Under the pieces are notes generated by a model that saw only the letters and a program-made list of their open reading frames with translations, did no database searches and was not told where the DNA came from. Made by a program: the position numbers and the translations under genes. A stretch of DNA of 64,000 nt, taken from assembly GCF_020510665.1 (NCBI RefSeq), contig NZ_CP075187.1, positions 1,508,501 through 1,572,500 of the forward strand, in the 5' to 3' direction. The first letter of the stretch is position 1; each line of letters starts with the position of its first letter. Positions 37,818-45,418 of the stretch are shown here, one piece after another. Source of the DNA: Dechloromonas denitrificans. GTDB lineage: Bacteria; Pseudomonadota; Gammaproteobacteria; Burkholderiales; Rhodocyclaceae.

Positions 37818-38490
37818 GGAAAAGGAACCAGTCGTTGAAGTCGTTGGGCTGGGCAAGACCGTCGATAACGGCGGTACGCCGCTGACCATTTTGCAGGATA
37901 TTTCCTTTTCGGTCATGCCGGGCGAAACGGTGGCCATTGTTGGGGCTTCGGGGTCAGGCAAGTCGACTTTGCTGGGTTTGCTGGCCGGCCTGGACGTGCC
38001 GTCAGCGGGCGAGATTCGTCTCGATGGCCTGTCACTGGCGGCGCTTGATGAAGATGCCCGGGCAGTTCAGCGCGGCAAGTTGCTCGGTTTTGTTTTTCAG
38101 TCATTCCAGTTGTTGCCGGCTCTCAATGCGCTGGAAAATGTGATGTTGCCGCTCGAATTGGCCGGTTTGAAGACGTCGACCGCGACAGCGCGCGAATGGC
38201 TGGAAAAGGTGGGGCTGGTGCATCGCCTGAAGCATTACCCGAAACACTTGTCAGGCGGTGAGCAGCAGCGTGTCGCGCTGGCCCGTGCTTTTGCCCCTTC
38301 GCCGAGGCTGGTGCTGGCCGATGAACCGACCGGCAATCTCGATGCGGCAACGGGGCAGCAAATCATCGACCTGATGTTCGAACTGAACGCCCGGCAGGGC
38401 ACGACCCTGATTCTGGTTACCCATGATGAGGCGATCGCCGCTCGCTGCACGCGGACGCTGCGGATTCAGGGTGGCGGTCTACTTCTCTGA
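37816..38490 (+). CDS. ABC transporter ATP-binding protein (YbbA-like)
   Basis: A 224-residue ATPase of the LolD/MacB/YbbA group. Walker A GASGSGKSTLLG, Q-loop FVFQSFQLLPALNALENVML, signature LSGGEQQRVALARAFA, Walker B LVLADEPTGNLD and the H-loop His in LVTHDEA are all intact. In E. coli ybbA is followed by the large permease gene ybbP. Here the next gene is a lipoprotein on the other strand, so the permease is missing locally. An ATP-binding protein without an adjacent partner either uses one encoded elsewhere or marks a lost operon. Confidence 0.9.
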   Translation: MEKEPVVEVVGLGKTVDNGGTPLTILQDISFSVMPGETVAIVGASGSGKSTLLGLLAGLDVPSAGEIRLDGLSLAALDEDARAVQRGKLLGFVFQSFQLLPALNALENVMLPLELAGLKTSTATAREWLEKVGLVHRLKHYPKHLSGGEQQRVALARAFAPSPRLVLADEPTGNLDAATGQQIIDLMFELNARQGTTLILVTHDEAIAARCTRTLRIQGGGLLL

Positions 38491-39051
38491 TTTTTCAGTG
38501 GCGGGCGGTTCGGTGACGTCGTCGAGCGACTCGATCAGGACAAACAGACGCTGGTAGAACGCCGGGTCCGTCACGGTTTCTTCGCCAACTTTGACCAGCG
38601 TGCCCTTGTCTGTCGGCCAGGGCAGCGAAACCGAGCCGATGCCGGCTACGCTGAGGCCGGTGCTGGTGCCGCTCGATTTCAATTCATAACGCGTTTGCAG
38701 CGCATTGGCGTAGATGGTCGCCCCCTTGCGGCTGCCCAGGCAGACGAGGCTGATCTTCAGTTGCAGCTGCTGATCCGCTTGCGGCTGAAAGAACTTGGCG
38801 CCGCGTATCGTCTGCGCATTCATCGTTTCGACTTCATAGCCCTGGCTGAGCAAGGCACGTTTGCCCTGTTCGCAAACGATGGTGTAAGGCTGGTCGCTGT
38901 GAAACTGGAAGGGCGATTCGGCATCGAACGATTCGGTGCGGTAAGCCACCGGCGGCTTCGACGCGCAGGCGGCGATCAGCAGGGCGAGACCGGCCAGGCC
39001 AAGGCGCGCGATGGGCAGGAACTGTTTGGTGCGGCGAACTTCAATCTTCAT
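38479..39051 (-). CDS. DUF2242 lipoprotein
   Basis: A 190-residue lipoprotein with the lipobox IAAC at Cys29. The mature part fits DUF2242: ESFDAESPFQFHSDQPYTIVCEQGKRALLSQGYEVETMNAQTIRGAKFFQPQ is the leading block region, and GSVSLPWPTDKGTLVKVGEE and FYQRLFVLIESL follow. The family function is unknown. Its last 12 bp overlap the ATPase gene tail to tail. Confidence 0.85.
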   Translation of the reverse strand: MKIEVRRTKQFLPIARLGLAGLALLIAACASKPPVAYRTESFDAESPFQFHSDQPYTIVCEQGKRALLSQGYEVETMNAQTIRGAKFFQPQADQQLQLKISLVCLGSRKGATIYANALQTRYELKSSGTSTGLSVAGIGSVSLPWPTDKGTLVKVGEETVTDPAFYQRLFVLIESLDDVTEPPATEKSEK

Positions 39052-39106
39052 GGGCGCGGATATTAACGCATTGGCAGTGCGTTCGTTGCTTGGCCGATCA
39101 CCCGCT

Positions 39107-39319
39107 CTAGTCGAACAGGCTGGGCTGAAGCGGCGCCAGGTTTTCCTGTTTGACTGTCAGTCGCACCGCAACACCCTGACGTCCGATCGCTTCGACGACC
39201 ATCCGGCCACCGCAGGCTTCGGCCACAACGCGGACATTGCGGATCGTCTTGCTGCTTCGTCCGGCATAGCAGGCAACCGTTCCGGCATCCGGCAACCAGT
39301 GGGTCTTTCCTTGATTCAT
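39107..39319 (-). CDS. Small hypothetical protein, possibly SOS-regulated
   Basis: A 70-residue protein beginning MNQGKTHWLPDAGTVACYAG and ending LAPLQPSLFD. It is probably soluble: a basic SSKTIRNVRVVAE section, then a short hydrophobic VVEAIGRQGVAVRL. No signal peptide or known motif is recognised. The ATG at 39319 follows GGGAGA at 7-bp spacing. The LexA-type operator at 39383-39398 lies 64 bp upstream and is shared with the divergent 54-residue gene. Confidence 0.6.
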   Translation of the reverse strand: MNQGKTHWLPDAGTVACYAGRSSKTIRNVRVVAEACGGRMVVEAIGRQGVAVRLTVKQENLAPLQPSLFD

Positions 39320-39370
39320 GCGCGTTCTCCCATGGTTGATAACAGTGCCAAGGTTAACTCAGCGTCGTTA

Positions 39371-39410
39371 AATATCCGAATACTGTACATTTATACAGTA
39401 TTCGGATATT
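39371..39410. promoter_or_regulatory. LexA (SOS) operator within a perfect long inverted repeat
   Basis: AATATCCGAATACTGTA (39371-39387) and TACAGTATTCGGATATT (39394-39410) are perfect complements around CATTTA. The core CTGTACATTTATACAG (39383-39398) fits the LexA consensus CTGT-N8-ACAG exactly and has flanking TA on both sides, as strong E. coli boxes do. It lies between two divergent small genes. Symmetry beyond the LexA core could make a second binding surface or a hairpin. Confidence 0.8.
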
Positions 39411-39484
39411 CTGCTTCCAACAGCAGTTTGCGCTGTCGAAAAACGCAATCTTCACCATCCGATTCATGGCTAGGAGCAAGCAAA

Positions 39485-39649
39485 ATGAAAACACTGCAAA
39501 AATGGTTTGATCAGATCGCCGGTGTGGCCGAAGGCGAGCAGGAGCGTCTGGCTCGTGCCCGGGAGATTTTTTCCGACGAAATGGCGGATGTGTCGAATCT
39601 TGAAATACCGGCTTGCTGGCGTCGCCGCAGCCGTATCGGTCAGCGCTGA
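39485..39649 (+). CDS. Small hypothetical protein, possibly SOS-regulated
   Basis: A 54-residue protein (N-terminus MKTLQKWFDQIAGVAEGEQE; C-terminus WRRRSRIGQR). It is predicted mainly helical, with an amphipathic N-terminus, an acidic middle and a basic tail; no membrane span is clear. The ATG follows AGGAG by 8 bp. It begins 86 bp downstream of the LexA operator. No family is recognised; small SOS products elsewhere include cell-division inhibitors and toxins, but nothing here proves either. Confidence 0.6.
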   Translation: MKTLQKWFDQIAGVAEGEQERLARAREIFSDEMADVSNLEIPACWRRRSRIGQR

Positions 39650-39674
39650 TCCGATTCTGGCGGCCAGCGCTTTT
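39643..39674 (+). terminator. Possible terminator after the 54-residue gene
   Basis: GCGCTG (39643-39648) can pair with CAGCGC (39665-39670), followed by TTTT. The 16-base loop makes it weak. It overlaps the end of the small gene and lies before the convergent hpnE stop. Confidence 0.35.
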
Positions 39675-39685
39675 CAGGCTAGGCC

Positions 39686-40906
39686 CTACAGGCTCAATGC
39701 CTGGCGGGCAGCGCGCAAGCCGCTGCGCACTGCGCCTTCGAGGGTGGCCGGATATTCTGCCCAGGTGTAGTCGCCCGCCAGAAACAGCAAGGGATGCGAG
39801 CTTGCACAGGCCGGGCGCGTGATGCCCGGTCGGCATGAAAAAGTAGCGCGTTTTTCACGCACTACCCTGAACCAGCTGGCCGGCTCACCCAGCCCTAGTT
39901 CGGACTGCAATTGCGCAGCGAGCGTCGTGTCATCGAGTTGTGTCCAGTCGCCCTGGCCGCTTTGTACGCAGGCGAACAGGCCATTGCCGCGGTCCACGAC
40001 CCATTGGCCGCATTTTCCATTCAAGCTTTGCAGGGGAAAGGGCAGTTTCGTTTCCGGCCGGAATTGCAGGTAGACCGTGGCAATCGGCTCGTAATCGTAG
40101 TGAGCATCGATCGCCGGCCAGAGGCGGGCAGCGTGTTGCGGTGCCGTGGCCAGGATGACGGCGGAAAAATGTTCACCATCAAGCGTGATGCCGCTGTTGT
40201 CGGCCAGGATCGATTCGACGCGACAACCGGTACGCAGGCTGGCTCCCCGACTGCGTAACCAGCATTCGGCCGGTTCGGGCAGGAGTTCGCCAAACGGTAC
40301 GCGTGGCAGCAGCAAATCAGTATCGGCGCGGCGTGAACTGCCCAGGCTGTCGCGTAACACATTGGCAAAAAGCTGGGCTGAAGCGCGGTCGACCGTGGTA
40401 TTCAGTGCGGCAAGACAGAGTGGCCCCCAAAGGTGCTGGCGCAGGGTGCCTGTTTGGCCGGCAGCATCAAGCCATTCGGCCACGGTCTGCTGCGCATCGA
40501 CCTGAAAGCCTCTTTGCTTGACACCTTCCATCCACAGGGCGGTGTTTATTTTTTCGCGCAGGCCGACGCCTTTTGCGGTGAATAGTCCCCACGCCACGTT
40601 GAGCGGTGCAGGGAGTTTGGGCAATGCCATGCTGAAACCGCACTTGTCGGTGACTTGCAGTGGGCGACGGTCGAACAGCTGGTCGGGGTCGGCTCCGACC
40701 CGGCGCATCAGGGCCAGTGTTTCGCTGTAGGCGCCGAGCAGGATGTGCTGGCCGTTGTCCAGTGTCCGGCCATCCAGCTGGATCGATCTGGCCCGCCCGC
40801 CGAGTCTGCGGCCGGCTTCGAACAGCGTCGTATCGGCACCGCCGGCGGTCAGTTCAACGGCCGCAGCGAGGCCGGACCAGCCTCCACCGATAACGGCGAT
40901 TTTCAT
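39686..40906 (-). CDS. hpnE: Hydroxysqualene dehydroxylase
   Basis: A 406-residue FAD-dependent amine-oxidase-like protein. The dinucleotide-binding motif IAVIGGGWSGLAAAVEL opens the protein and is followed by LFEAGRRLGGRARS. The C-terminal block LFLAGDYTWAEYPATLEGAVRSG binds FAD. HpnE reduces hydroxysqualene to squalene. The start at 40906 is chosen because the Rossmann motif begins right after it; an ATG farther upstream would overlap hpnD. It follows hpnD by 7 bp. Confidence 0.93.
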   Translation of the reverse strand: MKIAVIGGGWSGLAAAVELTAGGADTTLFEAGRRLGGRARSIQLDGRTLDNGQHILLGAYSETLALMRRVGADPDQLFDRRPLQVTDKCGFSMALPKLPAPLNVAWGLFTAKGVGLREKINTALWMEGVKQRGFQVDAQQTVAEWLDAAGQTGTLRQHLWGPLCLAALNTTVDRASAQLFANVLRDSLGSSRRADTDLLLPRVPFGELLPEPAECWLRSRGASLRTGCRVESILADNSGITLDGEHFSAVILATAPQHAARLWPAIDAHYDYEPIATVYLQFRPETKLPFPLQSLNGKCGQWVVDRGNGLFACVQSGQGDWTQLDDTTLAAQLQSELGLGEPASWFRVVREKRATFSCRPGITRPACASSHPLLFLAGDYTWAEYPATLEGAVRSGLRAARQALSL

Positions 40907-40913
40907 CGGGCGA

Positions 40914-41747
40914 TCAGGCAAACATCCAGGTCTTGCAGGCAATCCAGATTTTGCGAACCGGGGTCAGTGCGATGCGCTGGTGCAGTACCTGGAAATTCTC
41001 GGCCTTGATTTCGTCGAGCAGGGTGCGGTAGATGGCTGCCATGATCAGGCCGGGGCGCTGATTCTTGCGGTCGACGGCGGGTAACTGGGCAAATGCCTGG
41101 GCGTAGTATTTTTCGGCACGCTCGGTCTGGAACTTCATCAGCGCGACGAAGTTGTCCGAATACTTGCCGTTGAGAATGTCGGCGGCCGGCACGTTGAATT
41201 GCTTGAGTTCATCCATCGGGATATAGATGCGGCCGCGCCGGGCATCTTCGCCGATGTCGCGAATGATGTTGGTGAGCTGGAAAGCCATGCCCAGGTCGTG
41301 GGCGTATTTTTGCGTCTGGCGATCTTCGAAACCGAAAATTTCGGCCGCGAGCAGGCCAACCACGCTGGCGACCCGGTAGCAGTAGAGCGACAGGCCCTTG
41401 AAGTCGAGATAGCGCGACTGCTGCAGGTCCATTTCCATGCCGTCGATAATTTCGAGCAACTGCTCTTTCGGCAGGTGGAACTGCTTGCTGACTTCTTTCA
41501 GTGCCAGGCCAACCGGGTGTTGCGGCTGGCCGTCGGCGACGCGTTCGACTTCCTGGCGCCACCAGGCCAGCTTGGTCGAGGCCAGCGAGATGTCGTGACA
41601 TTCATCGACCACATCGTCCACTTCGCGGCAGAAGGCGTAGAGCGCCATGATGGCACGGCGACGCTCGACCGGCAGGAAGAGGAAGCTGTAATAGAAGGAG
41701 GAGCCGCTGGCGGCACACTTTTCCTGGCAATACTGTTCTGGACTCAT
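40914..41747 (-). CDS. hpnD: Presqualene diphosphate synthase
   Basis: A 277-residue trans-isoprenyl diphosphate condensing enzyme. The first Asp-rich motif is AFCREVDDVVDECHD and the second is NIIRDIGEDARRGRIYIP, both binding Mg-diphosphate. The N-terminal SGSSFYYSFLFLP is typical of squalene/phytoene synthases. HpnD joins two farnesyl diphosphates to presqualene diphosphate. It sits 4 bp after hpnC in one operon. Confidence 0.94.
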   Translation of the reverse strand: MSPEQYCQEKCAASGSSFYYSFLFLPVERRRAIMALYAFCREVDDVVDECHDISLASTKLAWWRQEVERVADGQPQHPVGLALKEVSKQFHLPKEQLLEIIDGMEMDLQQSRYLDFKGLSLYCYRVASVVGLLAAEIFGFEDRQTQKYAHDLGMAFQLTNIIRDIGEDARRGRIYIPMDELKQFNVPAADILNGKYSDNFVALMKFQTERAEKYYAQAFAQLPAVDRKNQRPGLIMAAIYRTLLDEIKAENFQVLHQRIALTPVRKIWIACKTWMFA

Positions 41748-41751
41748 GGGG

Positions 41752-42561
41752 CTACATTCTAAAGGAACGGCCGGCAAGTACGACCCAGTCCCATTTGCCG
41801 AGCTTGGGCCGGCGGTTGAAAACATCGCCGCGCACCTGGCGCAGGCGTTCGAGAATACGCAGGCCGCCTTGAATCGTCAGGCGGATTTCCCAACCGAGCC
41901 GGCCAGACAGGGCATGAACCAGCGGCGCTCCGCGCAGCATCAGGGCCTGTGCCCGATCCATTTCAAAGTCCATCAACGCAGCCCAATTGGCCGACCAGCG
42001 GCTGGCGGCGATATCGGCTTCACTGACCTTGAAATGCGGAAAATCGGTTTGCGGAATGTAAACCCGGTCTTTTTTCCAGTCGACCGCGACATCCTGCCAG
42101 AAGTTGATCAGTTGCAAGGCGGTACAGATGCAGTCCGATTGCTCCAGATGTTCCGCTTCGGTCCGGCCAAAAAGATGCAGCACCAGGCGACCGACCGGAT
42201 TGGCCGAGCGGCGGCAGTAGTCGTGCAGCTCCGGGTAGTCGGCGTAACGTTGCTTGACCACGTCCTGAGCGAAGGCGTCGAGCAGATCGCGAAATAGCTG
42301 AATCGGTAATCGATGGGCCTGAATGACGTCGGCCAGATCGGCAAACAAGGGCGTTTGCGGCGGGCTGCCCGCTTCGATCCGGTCCAGTTCGCTGTGGTAG
42401 GCCTTGAGATCGGCCAGGCGCTGCCCGGCGGTGGCGTCGCCTTCATCGGCGATGTCGTCGGCGCTGCGGGCGAAACGGTAAATCACCTCGATCGGTCGAC
42501 GCAGTCGCGGCGGCACGAGCAGGGAGGCAACGGGGAAGTTTTCGTAATGATCGACGGGCAT
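41752..42561 (-). CDS. hpnC: Hydroxysqualene synthase
   Basis: A 269-residue enzyme with the squalene/phytoene synthase fold: ENFPVASLLVPPRLRRPI, first Asp motif RFARSADDIADEGD, second motif NFWQDVAVDWKKDRVYIP. HpnC turns presqualene diphosphate into hydroxysqualene. It is the first gene of hpnC-hpnD-hpnE. Squalene would feed hopanoid synthesis, but no shc or other hpn gene lies within the window. Confidence 0.93.
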   Translation of the reverse strand: MPVDHYENFPVASLLVPPRLRRPIEVIYRFARSADDIADEGDATAGQRLADLKAYHSELDRIEAGSPPQTPLFADLADVIQAHRLPIQLFRDLLDAFAQDVVKQRYADYPELHDYCRRSANPVGRLVLHLFGRTEAEHLEQSDCICTALQLINFWQDVAVDWKKDRVYIPQTDFPHFKVSEADIAASRWSANWAALMDFEMDRAQALMLRGAPLVHALSGRLGWEIRLTIQGGLRILERLRQVRGDVFNRRPKLGKWDWVVLAGRSFRM

Positions 42562-42583
42562 GGGGCCGCAAGTATAGGGTGGA

Positions 42584-42603
42584 AGCGGATTGAGTGGTAG
42601 AAT
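42584..42603 (+). promoter_or_regulatory. Possible extended -10 promoter of tRNA-Leu
   Basis: TAGAAT at 42598-42603 is preceded by TGG, an extended -10 form, 11 bp upstream of the mature tRNA. No good -35 is seen at the usual distance. Confidence 0.4.
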
Positions 42604-42614
42604 CCGCGCCGCCT

Positions 42615-42699
42615 GCCCAAGTGGCGAAATTGGTAGACGCACCAGATTTAGGTTCTGGCGCCGAAAGGTGTGGGGGTTCGAGTCCCTTCTTGGGCACCA
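42615..42699 (+). tRNA. tRNA-Leu (anticodon TAG)
   Basis: An 85-nt class II tRNA. The acceptor stem GCCCAAG pairs with CTTGGGC, the anticodon arm is CCAGA-TTTAGGT-TCTGG giving TAG, there is a long variable arm, and the T-loop is GGTTCGAGTC. CCA is encoded (42697-42699). It decodes CUA and related leucine codons. Confidence 0.97.
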
Positions 42700-42732
42700 G
42701 TCGCATATTGCGATTGGCATGGTAATTTTCAG

Positions 42733-42766
42733 AGGCCGCTTCAATCCGGGGATTGGCGGCCTTTTT
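42733..42766 (+). terminator. Rho-independent terminator after tRNA-Leu
   Basis: AGGCCGC (42733-42739) pairs with GCGGCCT (42756-42762), with an inner stem CAATCC/GGATTG, and TTTT follows. It is a strong hairpin 34 bp beyond the tRNA. Confidence 0.88.
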
Positions 42767-42790
42767 GATTCTGTTCAGAGCTTCTGCGCC

Positions 42791-43717
42791 ATGATCATCC
42801 GTCCGCGTCACCATTGGTTCCGACTCCTTTTCGTCTGGCGGGGCTCGGTCCTGCCGGACATCATCGGGCGCCTGTTGCTGGTCCTGTTTGTTTCCATCCT
42901 TGCCGTACTCAGTCGTGAGTGGTGGATGGGGGCGCATGCCGATTCAGCCTTGAGCATTCCGCCGTTTACCTTGATGGGCGTGGCGCTGGCCATCTTCCTC
43001 GGTTTTCGCAACTCGGTCAGTTACGAACGTTTCTGGGAGGCGCGCAAGCAGTGGGGCGGTTTGCTGGTGGCTGCGCGCACTCTCGTTCGTCAAGTGGGGA
43101 GTATCACGGTCGACGGTCAAAAACCGGTATTTTTGCTGCCAGTTGTCCGCGCCGTTTCGGCCTTTGCCTTCGCACTGAAACACCAGTTGCGCCAAACCGA
43201 TGCGAGCCATGATCTTGCCCTGCGGCTTGATGAACCTTTGCTTTCCCAAGTCAATCAGGCTGCTTTCAAGCCGCAAATCATTCTTCGTGCCTTGAGTGAC
43301 TTGCTGGCCGATGCGGCCAGGCGAGGTGCGTTGACTGAAACGCAATGGCTGGCGATCGATAAAACCCTGACCGTTCTGGGTGACACATCCGGTGCTTGCG
43401 AGCGTATTGCCAGCACGCCGATTCCCTACACCTATCGTGTCTTGATGACGCGTACGGTGATGGTTTATTGCATGTTGCTGCCGATTGGCCTGGCAACCAG
43501 CATCGGTTGGCTGACACCATTGATCGCCACTTTTGTCGCTTACACCTTTCTTGCGCTGGAAATTATCGGCGAACAGATCGAGGAACCTTTTGGTACCGAG
43601 CCCAATGACCTGGCACTCGATGCCATGTGCCATACCATCGAGTTATCGGTCTGTGAAATGGTCGGTGCCGATGTGCTGGGAGAAGCGCCGCAGGCCAGAA
43701 ACTTTATTCTGACCTGA
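42791..43717 (+). CDS. Bestrophin-family membrane channel
   Basis: A 308-residue membrane protein of the bestrophin/UPF0187 (YneE) family. Family blocks are FRNSVSYERFWEARKQWGG, STPIPYTYRVLM and EIIGEQIEEPFGTEPNDLALDAMC. Four hydrophobic segments are visible (around residues 22-40, 54-70, 215-235 and 240-260). Bacterial homologues form pentameric ion channels, cation-selective in the one studied structurally. The ATG lies just after the tRNA-Leu terminator. Confidence 0.92.
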   Translation: MIIRPRHHWFRLLFVWRGSVLPDIIGRLLLVLFVSILAVLSREWWMGAHADSALSIPPFTLMGVALAIFLGFRNSVSYERFWEARKQWGGLLVAARTLVRQVGSITVDGQKPVFLLPVVRAVSAFAFALKHQLRQTDASHDLALRLDEPLLSQVNQAAFKPQIILRALSDLLADAARRGALTETQWLAIDKTLTVLGDTSGACERIASTPIPYTYRVLMTRTVMVYCMLLPIGLATSIGWLTPLIATFVAYTFLALEIIGEQIEEPFGTEPNDLALDAMCHTIELSVCEMVGADVLGEAPQARNFILT

Positions 43718-43732
43718 TGTCTCGGTCGGTCT

Positions 43733-44731
43733 TCAGGGCTGGCCGAGTATTTCCGTGACAAATTGCGCAAGCGGCAGGCGGAAACCTGCCGCATTCGGAT
43801 GCCCTCCGCCGTTGTAACGACTGGCAATCCGGGCGACATCAAGGCTGCCTTTTGAACGCAGTGACACCTTGGCATCACCGTCGCCGGCCAGTTGCCAGAT
43901 CAGTGCAAAACCGCCTGTTTTTTCCGCCAGCCGGTTGCCGAGTTCGGAAGCAAAAAGCCCGTTGGCGTTGATCGCCACGCCGCTCAACGCATGCCAGCTC
44001 TGATTTTCGCTATTGATGACCGGTTGACCGTGACGGACCGCCTGCAAGACATCGACAGGTTCGCCGCGCAGGCGGGCGGGCATGACCAGGTGACTGTTGG
44101 CCAGCAGATCGATTTCCTTGTTGAAAAAATGTTCGATGGCACGTCCTTCGAGCAACATTTCACCGTAGCGTGCGCTTTCTGTCGTCTCGATTTCGGCCAG
44201 CAAGGCAGACCAGTGCGCCAGATCGAAGGGCTGGAGGCGCAGGGCGTGGCAAAAGGCGCGTGTTCCGGGCCGGGCGAAGCGCCAGAGATCCTGGTCTTCT
44301 ATATGCTGAAGTGCCAGCGGCAGCGGTTTGCCCGGATGGAAATATTCCCAGCCAAGGCGGGCGCCCGATTTGTTCAGGTCGAAAATCAGCATGAGCGGCA
44401 GTTTGTCGTGCTGGTAGCTTTCAAGTCCGTTTCCATCGCAAGTCAGGAGATCGGCCCACGGTTTTCTGGCGGTACCGTGATGATCGATCTGGGTTACCGA
44501 GGCAGCGATGGCGGCCATTGATTCGAGTATTTCCCGGGGAAATGAGAAATCGAGTATGAAAACCCGATGTCCGGCAATTTCGGCCATTTCCCAAGGTTGA
44601 CCGTGGTGCATCGGTCGGAAGTGGCTTGACGGGTCAAGCTGGCATGCCGCCGCATAGGCGGCTCCAAAGCCATCAAGGCAGTCGGCGTGATAGATGACTG
44701 TGGTCGGGGCGCCGCGTTGTTCGTTCGCCAT
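43733..44731 (-). CDS. DHH/DHHA1 family phosphoesterase
   Basis: A 332-residue protein. The N-terminal DHH domain shows YHADCLDGFGAAYAA, FILDFSFP and the DHH motif QIDHHGTA. The C-terminal DHHA1 domain shows IASRYNGGGHPNAAGFRLP. Members are phosphodiesterases acting on short oligonucleotides or cyclic dinucleotides, or single-strand exonucleases; the exact substrate is unknown. It starts 2 bp after the slyX stop, so the pair is coupled. Confidence 0.88.
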   Translation of the reverse strand: MANEQRGAPTTVIYHADCLDGFGAAYAAACQLDPSSHFRPMHHGQPWEMAEIAGHRVFILDFSFPREILESMAAIAASVTQIDHHGTARKPWADLLTCDGNGLESYQHDKLPLMLIFDLNKSGARLGWEYFHPGKPLPLALQHIEDQDLWRFARPGTRAFCHALRLQPFDLAHWSALLAEIETTESARYGEMLLEGRAIEHFFNKEIDLLANSHLVMPARLRGEPVDVLQAVRHGQPVINSENQSWHALSGVAINANGLFASELGNRLAEKTGGFALIWQLAGDGDAKVSLRSKGSLDVARIASRYNGGGHPNAAGFRLPLAQFVTEILGQP

Positions 44732-44733
44732 TA

Positions 44734-44937
44734 TTAATAGTGCGGCGGAATTTCGTCGCGCAGGCTGTGCTGATGTTCGTTGGGCTGAGCTGTTTGAACC
44801 TGTTCGCGCAGCGCCCTGATCTGGGCGATCAGCAGATCGATCTGCTGTTGTTGCCGATAGACGGTACGGTTGAGTTCGTCGACCAGGTCTTCGGTGTAGC
44901 TGATCTTGATTTCGAGTTCGGTGATTCTGGATTCCAC
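44734..44937 (-). CDS. slyX: SlyX family protein
   Basis: A 67-residue coiled-coil protein. The sequence VESRITELEIKISYTEDLVD, with NRTVYRQQQQIDLLIAQIR and the C-terminal HSLRDEIPPHY, is typical of SlyX. Function is not defined. The start is GTG at 44937, with AGGA 8 bp upstream; longer frames add a non-family N-terminus. Confidence 0.92.
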   Translation of the reverse strand: MESRITELEIKISYTEDLVDELNRTVYRQQQQIDLLIAQIRALREQVQTAQPNEHQHSLRDEIPPHY

Positions 44938-45165
44938 GGTTTTTTCCTGGCTGATAACTGTATTTTGACGTGAGGGGGCGAATATTACTGCCTTGGTCTC
45001 CACCTGTCCCGTTTGTTGATGCGTCAAATGCCAACTGTCTGGGTGACGTGAAAAAACTATTGTTTATCCGATAATTAGCGTTCGTCTGGCAGATTTTTTC
45101 TGTCCCTCTGACGTATTCAAATCCTCGTTGTGCCGCACTAAATCAGTGTCTTTGGTAAAAAAATG

Positions 45166-45193
45166 TTGACGTCCGGAAAATTAAGTCTATAAT
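45166..45193 (+). promoter_or_regulatory. Sigma-70 promoter of tRNA-Val
   Basis: TTGACG (45166-45171), 16 bp, then TATAAT (45188-45193). Transcription would begin a few bases before the mature tRNA at 45206. It may also drive the downstream thrS operon. Confidence 0.88.
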
Positions 45194-45205
45194 GGGCACC
45201 TCTTT

Positions 45206-45282
45206 AGGCGGTTAGCTCAGTTGGTTAGAGCGCCACGTTGACATCGTGGAGGTCGTTGGTTCGATTCCAATACCGCCTACCA
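45206..45282 (+). tRNA. tRNA-Val (anticodon GAC)
   Basis: A 77-nt tRNA. The acceptor AGGCGGT pairs with ACCGCCT, the anticodon arm is CCACG-TTGACAT-CGTGG giving GAC, the T-loop is GGTTCGATTCC, and CCA is encoded. It decodes GUC and GUU. Confidence 0.97.
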
Positions 45283-45305
45283 AAATTCCTAACGGAGCAA
45301 ATTTG

Positions 45306-45344
45306 ATGTTTTTCCGAACTAGCCTGTTTGCTGTTCAGAATTAA
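45306..45344 (+). CDS. Possible 12-residue leader peptide before thrS
   Basis: An ATG at 45306 with GGAG 8 bp upstream opens MFFRTSLFAVQN and ends in two TAA codons. It has three Phe and one Thr. A terminator-like hairpin follows at 45371, then thrS at 45419. This resembles an attenuation leader, but the residues do not point clearly to threonine. Its translation is not shown. Confidence 0.35.
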   Translation: MFFRTSLFAVQN

Positions 45345-45370
45345 TAATCGAGTTTGCATTCGTTTGATCA

Positions 45371-45402
45371 AAAAAGTGCGGCTCATACCCGCACTTTTTT
45401 TT
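45371..45402 (+). terminator. Terminator or attenuator between tRNA-Val and thrS
   Basis: AAAAAGTGCGG (45371-45381) pairs with CCGCACTTTTT (45389-45399) across CTCATAC, with a longer T-run. It lies 17 bp before the thrS start. It either ends the tRNA-Val transcript or acts as an attenuator for thrS. Confidence 0.85.
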
Positions 45403-45418
45403 CGTCCAGAGTTCTGCC

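Noticed and set aside
42590..42790. An N-terminal extension of the bestrophin gene through tRNA-Leu
   Set aside because: The region is the tRNA and its terminator; the bestrophin family N-terminus begins at 42791.
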